Virus record (IMG/VR): IMGVR_UViG_3300010885_054652
Coordinates: 1-26,663 of that record
Length of the DNA stretch: 26,663 bases
Direction: 5' to 3' (one strand)
DNA from: a virus
This document shows, one piece after another, positions 15,273 through 21,479 of this stretch (position 1 is the stretch's first letter; every line of letters starts with the position of its first letter). The translations under genes were made by a program, and so were the position numbers. The notes under the pieces are model-generated. The model was not told the origin of the DNA. It searched no databases and saw only the letters and a program-made list of their open reading frames with translations.

Positions 15273-16409
15273 ATGAGCATCAGTAGAATATTGTTGATCT
15301 GTGCATTGTGTTTGAGTGGCACCGCAGGGTATTTTTCCATTGTGGGTTTGGCCAGTATCTTTGCTTCGGCCTTTGTTCCCGTGGTGCTGATGAGCACCAT
15401 TCTGGAGATCTGCAAATTGGTTGTGACCAGTTGGTTGTATCAAAACTGGAACCAGGTGCCAGGTTCTCTCAAGAGCTATCTCATTGGTGCAGTGCTGGTG
15501 TTGATGTTGATCACCAGCTTGGGTATCTTTGGATTCCTCAGCAAGGCTCATGTGGACATGGGACTCAACAACAGCGAGCTGACTTTGAGAGTGCAGCAGA
15601 TTCGAGACCAGGAACTTGGAGTTCAAAAAACCATTGACCGCTATCAAAGTCAGCTGGCTCAGTTGGACCAAAGTGTCAAGATAAAATTGGACAACAACCG
15701 CAGCCTCGAAGCTGATGCACTGCGCAAAACTCAGGCCCCAGAACGCGCTGACATCAAGCAGAAGCTGGACGCAGCCAGTGTGAGCTTGGCACAGCTCAAC
15801 ACCAAACAAGCCGATCTCAAGAGTCAGCTACAGGTTGTGGTCAGCAAGGTTGGACCCATCAAGTATGTGGCTGAATTGTTCAGTGGTGGCTCAGAAGCGG
15901 ACGTTGACTCCGCAGTGCGCTACATGATCATGATGATCGTTCTGGTGTTTGATCCCTTGGCTGTGTTGATGATCATTGCCAGCACCATGAGTTTGACCAA
16001 GAGACCGGGAGGTGAGCCTGTGGCAAAACCAGCTCCGGCCTTGGACGCGGAGGCCCTGGCAACGGTGTTGAGCAGCAGCATGGCTCAGGTACTGGCTGAG
16101 TTGAAACCAGCCCTGGGCAGTGAGCCCGTGATCGCGAGACCAATTGTGGGAGAGATACACTGGGATGAACACACTGGCAACATGACTCGTTGGGATGGCA
16201 GCATTTGGGTGCCAGTGACCTTGCCTGAAATTGACACCAGTGTTGTGCAACGTGTGGTCCAGGAATCAATGGATTCATGGTTGAACAACGCGCTATCAGA
16301 CACCAAATCAGCTGGACGAGCCACCAAACGAGCAGTGGATACACCGGATCATGGTGGGATCAAACCCAATGATCCCACCCATGAAACGCCTGCCAAACCA
16401 AAGAAATAA
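15273..16409 (+). CDS. Membrane protein with a large coiled-coil domain, unknown function
   Basis: The 378-residue protein has hydrophobic segments at about 5-30, 32-50 and 68-90, and a fourth at 215-240 (MIMMIVLVFDPLAVLMIIAS). Between the third and fourth is a long charged helical region (100-195: RVQQIRDQELGVQKTIDRYQ and similar heptads) that should form a coiled coil. The tail is Pro/Lys-rich and contains HWDEHTGNMTRWDGSIWVPV (about 293-312). I recall proteins with this layout and the FDPLAV segment in other marine T4-like phages, where they are unassigned. Possible roles are changing the host envelope, lysis timing or exclusion of other phages. A sigma70-like promoter and a strong GAGGAG site suggest expression by host polymerase, perhaps early. 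Confidence 0.75.
   Translation: MSISRILLICALCLSGTAGYFSIVGLASIFASAFVPVVLMSTILEICKLVVTSWLYQNWNQVPGSLKSYLIGAVLVLMLITSLGIFGFLSKAHVDMGLNNSELTLRVQQIRDQELGVQKTIDRYQSQLAQLDQSVKIKLDNNRSLEADALRKTQAPERADIKQKLDAASVSLAQLNTKQADLKSQLQVVVSKVGPIKYVAELFSGGSEADVDSAVRYMIMMIVLVFDPLAVLMIIASTMSLTKRPGGEPVAKPAPALDAEALATVLSSSMAQVLAELKPALGSEPVIARPIVGEIHWDEHTGNMTRWDGSIWVPVTLPEIDTSVVQRVVQESMDSWLNNALSDTKSAGRATKRAVDTPDHGGIKPNDPTHETPAKPKK
16353..16379 (+). repeat. Perfect 10-bp inverted repeat inside the 3' end of the membrane protein gene
   Basis: GGTGGGATCA and TGATCCCACC flank a 7-nt loop within the codons for the DHGGIKPNDPTHET segment. No T run follows, so it is not a classical terminator, but it could slow 3' decay. 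Confidence 0.5.
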
Positions 16410-16445
16410 TACAAGGCAGCCGGGGGTTGAGGCTAGCTTCCCAGC

Positions 16446-16925
16446 CTATGGATGAAGATCAAATGTGTTGAACAGTGAGCGGAAGTTGACATCGTTGCGA
16501 TCACCCAAGAACCAAGCCACTGTGGTCTCAGGGCGCACCATCAACACACGACCGTCATCCCATACCTTGATCACCTTGGTGTGTTCGTCCTGTGGGATGA
16601 GATTGGCCAGTTCTTGATTGGGTACAATGAAGGGGTAGCTGGGATCAACGATGATCCCATGTGGATAACCAGCAAGCTTGGCGGCCAACTTGGTGTTGAA
16701 GATACCATTGAGAGTGGCACCTAGCACCAACGTGGTGTTGAAATAATCAGCGCCTGCTGCATTCCCACCATTGATATATTCCTGAACCAACTTGTCCTTG
16801 CCATGCTTGCTTATCATTTGCACCCCGGCATGATGCACTTGAGCAGCCATCTTGCCGGGGGTCATGCTGGGCAAGTCGGTTCGTGAGAGAACATAGACAG
16901 CGAGATCCTTGGCAGTATCTTGCAT
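16446..16925 (-). CDS. Peptidyl-tRNA hydrolase 2 (Pth2)-like protein
   Basis: The 159-residue protein carries the Pth2 signature LSRTDLPSMTPGKMAAQVHHAG (about 13-34). It includes the R-T-D-L start and the G-K-x-A-A-Q-x-x-H-A core (K25, Q29, H32). Pth2 enzymes, common in archaea and eukaryotes and found in some phages, release tRNA from peptidyl-tRNA that drops off ribosomes. The protein is longer than most Pth2 (about 115-120 aa), with extra sequence at 45-75 and at the C terminus, so the reaction is inferred. The frame is open further up, but the ATG at 16925 has AGGAG 5 nt before it. A strong sigma70-like promoter with an inverted repeat lies directly upstream, separating it from gp13. Confidence 0.75.
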   Translation of the reverse strand: MQDTAKDLAVYVLSRTDLPSMTPGKMAAQVHHAGVQMISKHGKDKLVQEYINGGNAAGADYFNTTLVLGATLNGIFNTKLAAKLAGYPHGIIVDPSYPFIVPNQELANLIPQDEHTKVIKVWDDGRVLMVRPETTVAWFLGDRNDVNFRSLFNTFDLHP

Positions 16926-16935
16926 AACAGCTCCT

Positions 16936-16976
16936 TGTGTGGGCGTATTATAGCATGCCCACACAGCCTGCGTCAA
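16936..16976 (-). promoter_or_regulatory. Sigma70 promoter with operator-like inverted repeat before the Pth2 gene
   Basis: On the minus strand TTGACG (16976-16971) and a perfect TATAAT (16952-16947) are 18 nt apart. TGTGTGGGC (16936-16944) and GCCCACACA (16957-16965) form a perfect 9-bp inverted repeat with the -10 box in the 12-nt gap. Because the predicted start (near 16940) lies inside one arm, the repeat would not fold in the mRNA and is better read as a protein-binding operator. The -35 box contains the gp13 stop codon. Confidence 0.7.
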
Positions 16977-17725
16977 CCAATGAGAACCCCCAGTGGCATG
17001 GTATTGTCAAGATAGAGGTCAATTTCTTTCTCAAGACGTTCAAACATGGCAGTGGCTTCGGTCTTTAGCTGCTCGCCCTTGAGCGTGGTACCGCCCCCTG
17101 GTCCTATTATGGTATTGAACTTTGAATAAGCCTCACCAAGCATCTGCTTGCACCAAGCCAGCGTGTAATCACGCAACCAAGGCCTCGCATACTGATCGGC
17201 CAGCAAGGTCTCATCAGGGCGTGTCTTGTATACCCACAGCAGTATGGTCTCACCACCGGTTGGTTTACGTATTATGGTTAGTAGCTTGGTGACAGGATCA
17301 AATGTAAAATTGATGTCACGCCCAAACATCCTACCTGCTTGCTTTTGGAACTGATTGAACAGTTCATATGTCAGCAGGCCAGCTGTGTAACCACCACCTG
17401 TACCAGCTTGCAATAGGTACAGGTTGGTATAGGCCAGCGAGAATGGATCCAACTGTGTACCACCGGTGGTCTCACCTATCCCTCGCCTAAATGCCTGCCT
17501 TACTTGGAATATTTCCTCAGGTAACACATATTCGCTGCGCTCATATTCCAGGGTCAGAAACATGTATGATTCTTCAGTACTGTTACCAGATCGAACCCTG
17601 TATCTGTCAATGGCCAAATTCAATGCCATAGCGTAGTCGTCTGCCTCAAGCTCAACGTCAACCATTGAGCCTCCCAACATACGTTTGACGTTATCTATCA
17701 GCTGTTGACGATTGGTAGTTGACAT
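16973..17725 (-). CDS. gp13: Neck protein (gp13-like)
   Basis: The 250-residue protein matches the gp13 type of marine T4-like phages, part of the head-tail neck. It has an N-terminal helical part (NRQQLIDNVKRMLGGSMVDV and ADDYAMALNLAIDRYRVRSG), YVLPEEIFQVRQAFR and TLAWCKQMLGEAYSKFN, and ends with a helix-rich EATAMFERLEKEIDLYLDN. T4 gp13 is longer (309 aa). The frame is open for 39 more codons upstream, but the ATG at 17725 has GGAG 7 nt before it and lies just behind a late-promoter-like site, so it is chosen. In T4 gp13 and gp14 are adjacent and on one strand; here they diverge around a restriction-modification cassette. Confidence 0.8.
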   Translation of the reverse strand: MSTTNRQQLIDNVKRMLGGSMVDVELEADDYAMALNLAIDRYRVRSGNSTEESYMFLTLEYERSEYVLPEEIFQVRQAFRRGIGETTGGTQLDPFSLAYTNLYLLQAGTGGGYTAGLLTYELFNQFQKQAGRMFGRDINFTFDPVTKLLTIIRKPTGGETILLWVYKTRPDETLLADQYARPWLRDYTLAWCKQMLGEAYSKFNTIIGPGGGTTLKGEQLKTEATAMFERLEKEIDLYLDNTMPLGVLIG

Positions 17726-17745
17726 GCGGTATCTCCTATACCAAC

Positions 17746-17753
17746 TATTTATT
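17746..17753 (-). promoter_or_regulatory. Late-promoter-like site AATAAATA before gp13
   Basis: The minus strand reads GCCAATAAATAGTTGG, a variant of the CATAAATAACTGG type. The predicted start is near 17740, giving a short leader with GGAG. Confidence 0.6.
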
Positions 17754-17768
17754 GGCAGGAGATTGGGT

Positions 17769-18233
17769 TTAGAACTCAAACATTCCGTCGTGTATGATGT
17801 TTGTTTCTCCAAATGTCCAATCATAGCTGAGACCATCAGCACAAACTATGTTCTTTGCCACGATGTGCCATAGCCTGTTTCTACCACACAACAGTCTCCG
17901 TCGGCATTCGTCGACGTTGTCCTGCATGAGATCAACTCCATATATGGTGCCCAGTGCCTGTTCGAAATCATGTCCAGCTGCCAGCTTGCGGATCAATACC
18001 TCGCTGAGGAACTGACCATCACCGCATGCTGGATCACAAAAGGTCTTGGTGGGATCATCCCAGACATCCTGTGGTAGACGATCAAGTATCTCATTGACCA
18101 ACGGTGTTGGGGTAAACACTTCGCCATTGGCTTTGATTCTAGCAGCATCACGCTCAACACCACTCATATATTCTCGATCACGAAGATGGCCAACAATATC
18201 AACCAGCGTACGAGACCACAATGCTTTCAACAT
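17769..18233 (-). CDS. DNA adenine methyltransferase, N-terminal-type half (motifs X, I-III)
   Basis: This 154-residue protein has the AdoMet-binding half of an N6-adenine methyltransferase. Motif X-like GEVFTPTPLVNEIL is at 37-50, motif I FCDPACGDGQFL at 65-76, motif II GVDLMQDN at 99-106 (D101) and motif III CADGLSYDW at 131-139. It then ends, just where a normal Eco57I-like enzyme would continue into motif IV (NPPF). That missing half is encoded by the upstream overlapping gene (18199-19077). The start is firm: GAGGAG (18241-18246) lies 7 nt before the ATG at 18233, inside the other gene, and the two frames overlap by 35 nt. The two proteins probably assemble into one active enzyme. Confidence 0.85.
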   Translation of the reverse strand: MLKALWSRTLVDIVGHLRDREYMSGVERDAARIKANGEVFTPTPLVNEILDRLPQDVWDDPTKTFCDPACGDGQFLSEVLIRKLAAGHDFEQALGTIYGVDLMQDNVDECRRRLLCGRNRLWHIVAKNIVCADGLSYDWTFGETNIIHDGMFEF

Positions 18234-19077
18234 ATGATTGCTCCTCTGGTGTTAGTGCAAAATGATCATATAGTCCTTGATCTGTCCATGATCTAGTAAA
18301 ATCAACGGCAGGAAAGCTTCTTACACCTTCATTATGCTGTGCCATTCTGGTTATGCCAAGACAATATCTGTAGAGCTTGCTGGTAAAAACCGTGAACCAA
18401 TTGGCCCCGTTACCATTGGTGTAAGCATACACGCAACTGTCACCTGCCACATATCTACCCCATGTAACATGCTTGTCATAGGTGTTGGACCAAGGTACCA
18501 GTATCTTCTCATCATCATCAAATTCAGTGCTATCTGTCCTACAAAACTTGCCGTTGGTGAATACCACACGGTTACCAGAGTCACTGAACACCATCTTGTT
18601 GTTGCGAGTGTTGGTAACCAATGTATGCTTGATCACCTCACGATCTCCATTGAAGAATTTCTTAGCAATGCTGATACCATTGACATCATTTGGTATGAAA
18701 TCCATGCTGGCAAAATCCAGCAACAGGGTCTTGCTGCCTTGCTCAAGAATGCCTTGGCCGGTATTGGGTTGATTTATGATATGAAACCAGGAAAACAACA
18801 CACCAACCCCAGGAAAATGGCTGCCACAGTCCGTGTTATTGAGATAGCGCATATCCCTGGCTGCCAGCGTTTTGTATAGCTTGCCACTGCCGTTGGGGGC
18901 GATATTGCCCTTGGTCCAACTGTTGGGGGATATCATCAGCATGTGGCCGCCTTCTGCCAACGATCTCAACCCCAGTTCAATGAATTTTGGCCATAGCTTC
19001 CCGCTCTTGGCCTCTCGGTTGGAATTCTGGAATGGTGGATTACCCAGGAAGACATCAAATTTGAATCTCTTGCTCAT
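18199..19077 (-). CDS. DNA adenine methyltransferase, C-terminal-type half (motif IV, target recognition)
   Basis: The 292-residue protein starts almost at motif IV: MSKRFKFDVFLGNPPFQNSN, with the catalytic NPPF at 13-16. It has no AdoMet-binding motif I. It continues with GGHMLMISPNSW (motif V/VI region), a long target-recognition region, and the ending FPAVDFTRSWTD...LYDHF...TPEE that I know from the C terminus of phage Eco57I-like methyltransferases. So it corresponds to the C-terminal half of a linear enzyme but is encoded first. A TTG at 19095 is an alternative start; neither start has a good ribosome site, and the gene follows the nuclease stop closely, so coupling is likely. It overlaps the second half by 35 nt. 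Confidence 0.85.
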   Translation of the reverse strand: MSKRFKFDVFLGNPPFQNSNREAKSGKLWPKFIELGLRSLAEGGHMLMISPNSWTKGNIAPNGSGKLYKTLAARDMRYLNNTDCGSHFPGVGVLFSWFHIINQPNTGQGILEQGSKTLLLDFASMDFIPNDVNGISIAKKFFNGDREVIKHTLVTNTRNNKMVFSDSGNRVVFTNGKFCRTDSTEFDDDEKILVPWSNTYDKHVTWGRYVAGDSCVYAYTNGNGANWFTVFTSKLYRYCLGITRMAQHNEGVRSFPAVDFTRSWTDQGLYDHFALTPEEQSYVESIVVSYAG

Positions 19078-19085
19078 GGCATATT

Positions 19086-19613
19086 TTACTGGCAAAAGCT
19101 GCTATCAACTATCTGTTTCATCCAAGTGAAATTTTCTGGGAATCCATCTATGAACATGGTACCACTGTCAACCTCTTTGCCTCCATGCTGGTTGTTGAGC
19201 AGCCTGTCCAGATTAGCCTGCAGATCTTGCTTTGTTGCCCAGTAAAATTTGACCTCAGTTGGATACATGGCCAGGAATATCATCACATCGTAATCCTGAT
19301 CAATGCGGATCTGCTGCCATCTAAAATGGGTGCCTTGTCCTGCTTCATTTACCCATACGGTGCTGCCTTTGATTTCAATCTTGACACCATTTATCCGCAC
19401 ATCGTGCTGGCTGCTCTCGGGCTTTTCGGGTTTTACCCCAAATGTTGTTTCGATCCATTCCTTGGTGAGTTTTTCAAAAAATGCACCCTTGCTTCGGCTA
19501 GACAGATTGCGAGCAGATTCAAAGGCTGTGTTCAAATATGGATCGCGTGCTACCTTCCTCTGCAAATCCTGCGCGCATTTCATGTTGATATATTGGTCTG
19601 ATGTAATTGTCAC
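19086..19613 (-). CDS. PD-(D/E)XK nuclease, probable restriction endonuclease of the cassette
   Basis: The 175-residue protein shows a PD-(D/E)XK core: GAFFEKLTKEW (E47), then HDVRINGVKIEIKGS (D71, E80, K82), as in many type II restriction enzymes. DYDVMIFLAMYPTEVKFYW later matches the strand after the active site. It would cut DNA at sites left unmethylated by the neighbouring split methyltransferase, perhaps host DNA or rival phages. The target sequence cannot be read from this. A GTG at 19613 is chosen as start because AGAGGA (19620-19625) lies 6 nt before it and a sigma70-like promoter lies directly upstream. Longer in-frame starts would run through that promoter. It is the first gene of a three-gene unit. 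Confidence 0.75.
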   Translation of the reverse strand: MTITSDQYINMKCAQDLQRKVARDPYLNTAFESARNLSSRSKGAFFEKLTKEWIETTFGVKPEKPESSQHDVRINGVKIEIKGSTVWVNEAGQGTHFRWQQIRIDQDYDVMIFLAMYPTEVKFYWATKQDLQANLDRLLNNQHGGKEVDSGTMFIDGFPENFTWMKQIVDSSFCQ

Positions 19614-19632
19614 GGTAGATCCTCTCACCAGC

Positions 19633-19660
19633 ATGCTAACACATAAACGGCGGTTGTCAA
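19633..19660 (-). promoter_or_regulatory. Sigma70-type promoter before the restriction nuclease
   Basis: On the minus strand TTGACA (19660-19655, perfect) and TAGCAT (19638-19633) are 16 nt apart. The predicted start, near 19626, leaves a very short leader with AGAGGA. It lies only 2 nt from the late-promoter-like site of gp14 on the other strand. Confidence 0.55.
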
Positions 19661-19662
19661 GT

Positions 19663-19670
19663 GATAAATA
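19663..19670 (+). promoter_or_regulatory. Late-promoter-like site GATAAATA before gp14
   Basis: GTGATAAATATCGCC matches the late core at 7 of 8 bases. The predicted start is near 19676, 20 nt before the gp14 ATG, with AGGA in between. Confidence 0.55.
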
Positions 19671-19695
19671 TCGCCATAGAACCAGGAAATATCTC

Positions 19696-20793
19696 ATGCC
19701 ACCTCTAAGCCTTTGGCGCGGTATAAATGTCAAGACCAAAGACTACCAGTTCATAGATCGTCAGATAAGTGGTATGTATCGCATAGGCGGCACTGAGTTT
19801 TGGATCCACAAATATCTTGGTACAGGGGCCAGCAGCACAGGTGGTGCCATGCCTGCTACTCAAGCAGAGACACCTGAACTACAGATACAGGATATGGTCA
19901 ACATGGAAATCAGGGATCGCAAGTATGACCCCGACGTCTACAGCCTCAAAGGTCATTACCAGGTGTCAGATACTGAATTTGATCTAAGGCAATTTGGTTT
20001 ATTCCTCAGCAATGAAACCATTTTCATAACCTTCCATCTCAATGACATGGTTGATTCTATTGGACGCAAGCTGATGAGCGGAGACGTGATAGAAATCCTG
20101 CACCAACGAGATGATTTGGTGCTGGGACAATCAGTGCCAGTCAGCAAGTATTATGTGATAGAAGATGGTACTCGCCCAGCGGAAGGATATTCACCAACAT
20201 GGTGGGCTCATATGTGGAGGGTCAAGTGCAATCCAATAACTGATAGCCAGGAATATCGTGATATCCTGCAGGCTCCATTGAAAAACAGTGATGGCGATCT
20301 GGTACCAAATGCTGACGGAAGCGGCATAACCAGCTTGGCAGATCTTCTCAGCACCTACAACTACAACCTACAGATAAATGACGCAGTTCTGGCAGAAGCT
20401 GCTGCTGCGGTACAGTTTAGAAACACTCAAGGCGCGCATTTCTACGTGCTGGCAGGCGATCTTGACAAGCCAGTGAGCGTATGGGCCGGAGACGGTATCC
20501 CACCAAATGCCAGCAAGCCTGTCAGCAGCGGATCCGTGTTTCCCACCCATCCGCATGTGGGAGAATATTTCGTGAGGACCGATTACAGCCCACCTGTGCT
20601 CTACCGGCGTGCGGAGAATCGTTGGACCCGCGCCGAGATAAATTGGAGAGACAGCTGGTTGCCATCAAACAGGGTGTTGACCAGCTTTATCAACAATACC
20701 AACGAAACCACTCTAACCAACGGCAGCGTGGTACCGCAGCAAACCAACCTGCGCAATGCCATCAAACCCAAGCTAGACCCAGACCTAATATAG
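19696..20793 (+). CDS. gp14: Neck protein (gp14-like) with a long C-terminal extension
   Basis: The 365-residue protein matches the gp14 neck layout: QFIDRQISGMYRIGGTEFWI near the start, VYSLKGHYQVSDTEFDLRQFG, then GDVIEILH, KYYVIEDG and WWAHMWRVKCNP, with a partner-facing EYRDILQAP. T4 gp14 is 256 aa. The extra C-terminal region (about 210-365) contains an Ala/Glu-rich helix, GDLDKPVSVWAGDGIPPNA and an EYFVRTDYSPPVLYRR segment that resembles tail surface domains. The frame is open far upstream, but the ATG at 19696 has AGGA 9 nt before it and follows the late-promoter-like site. Gp13 and gp14 form the neck with gp15 at the tail end, and gp15 is two genes downstream. Confidence 0.75.
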   Translation: MPPLSLWRGINVKTKDYQFIDRQISGMYRIGGTEFWIHKYLGTGASSTGGAMPATQAETPELQIQDMVNMEIRDRKYDPDVYSLKGHYQVSDTEFDLRQFGLFLSNETIFITFHLNDMVDSIGRKLMSGDVIEILHQRDDLVLGQSVPVSKYYVIEDGTRPAEGYSPTWWAHMWRVKCNPITDSQEYRDILQAPLKNSDGDLVPNADGSGITSLADLLSTYNYNLQINDAVLAEAAAAVQFRNTQGAHFYVLAGDLDKPVSVWAGDGIPPNASKPVSSGSVFPTHPHVGEYFVRTDYSPPVLYRRAENRWTRAEINWRDSWLPSNRVLTSFINNTNETTLTNGSVVPQQTNLRNAIKPKLDPDLI

Positions 20794-20805
20794 GAGCAAC
20801 AACAC

Positions 20806-21438
20806 ATGGCATTTGACTTTGATTTCAGCGTAGAACAGCTACACGCCTGCATGCCTCATCCACAGATCGACCAGTGGCATGAGCCAATCTGCCAAATCTT
20901 ACCAGAGTTTGAAATAAACACACCTCCTCGCCTAGCTGCTTGGCTGGCTCAGATGGGCCATGAAAGCGGAGACCTGCGTGAATTGCAAGAGAATCTCAAC
21001 TACAGCGCCAAAGGGCTTCGCGGCGTGTTTCCCAAATACTTTCCAACTGATGAGATGGCACTGCATTACGAACGCAAGCCACAGATGATCGCCAGCCGAG
21101 TATATGGTGGACGCATGGGCAATGGTCCAGAGGAGACTGGAGAAGGATTCATGTATCATGGTCGTGGCCTCATCCAGATCACCGGCAAGGACAACTATGG
21201 TAATTGCAGCATGGCCCTGTTTGGCGACACACGTTTGATAGACGATCCAGACCTTCTCTGCCAACAGGATGCTGCCATACGTTCTGCCTGCTGGTTTTGG
21301 AACAGCAGAGGATTGAATACGTTTGCTGATCAAGGCGATATCCTTACCATCACCAAGCGCATCAACGGTGGCACCATTGGATTGGATGATCGCACCAATC
21401 GCTATCATCGTGCGCTTCATGTGCTGGGATTGGGCTAA
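20806..21438 (+). CDS. Endolysin, glycoside hydrolase family 19 (chitinase-like lysozyme)
   Basis: The 210-residue single-domain enzyme cleaves peptidoglycan glycan strands at lysis. The first catalytic Glu is in AQMGHESGDL (E53) and the second in LQENLNYSA (E62). GFMYHGRGLIQITGKDNY, ACWFWNSRGLN and ITKRINGG are family hallmarks. There is no signal peptide or membrane anchor, so it needs a holin, and no holin is clear in this window; the membrane protein at 15273 is too complex to call one. GGAG lies 9 nt before the ATG, and the gene is 12 nt behind gp14 in the late plus-strand unit. A tail-associated role is possible by position, but free endolysin is more likely. Confidence 0.92.
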   Translation: MAFDFDFSVEQLHACMPHPQIDQWHEPICQILPEFEINTPPRLAAWLAQMGHESGDLRELQENLNYSAKGLRGVFPKYFPTDEMALHYERKPQMIASRVYGGRMGNGPEETGEGFMYHGRGLIQITGKDNYGNCSMALFGDTRLIDDPDLLCQQDAAIRSACWFWNSRGLNTFADQGDILTITKRINGGTIGLDDRTNRYHRALHVLGLG

Positions 21439-21454
21439 TCACTCAATCCCTTGC

Positions 21455-21462
21455 GGTAAATA
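21455..21462 (+). promoter_or_regulatory. Weak late-promoter-like site GGTAAATA before gp15
   Basis: GCGGTAAATATCAGG shares TAAATATCAG with the site at 509-516 and TAAATATC with the gp14 site. Two bases differ from the T4 core, so it is the weakest of the set. Confidence 0.4.
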
Positions 21463-21479
21463 TCAGGAAGGTGTAATCA

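Noticed and set aside
15183-15809. Minus-strand frame of 208 codons opposite the membrane protein
   Set aside because: It covers the promoter and coding part of the plus-strand gene; its His/Gln-rich composition is typical of antisense frames.
18334-18879. Plus-strand frame of 181 codons opposite the methyltransferase half
   Set aside because: The minus strand has recognisable methyltransferase motifs across the same region, and this frame has none.
17769-19077. Reading the two methyltransferase genes as a frameshifted pseudogene
   Set aside because: A simple frameshift would leave motifs in order X-I then IV. Here the order is reversed, and the second gene has a well-placed GAGGAG, so two intact genes fit better.
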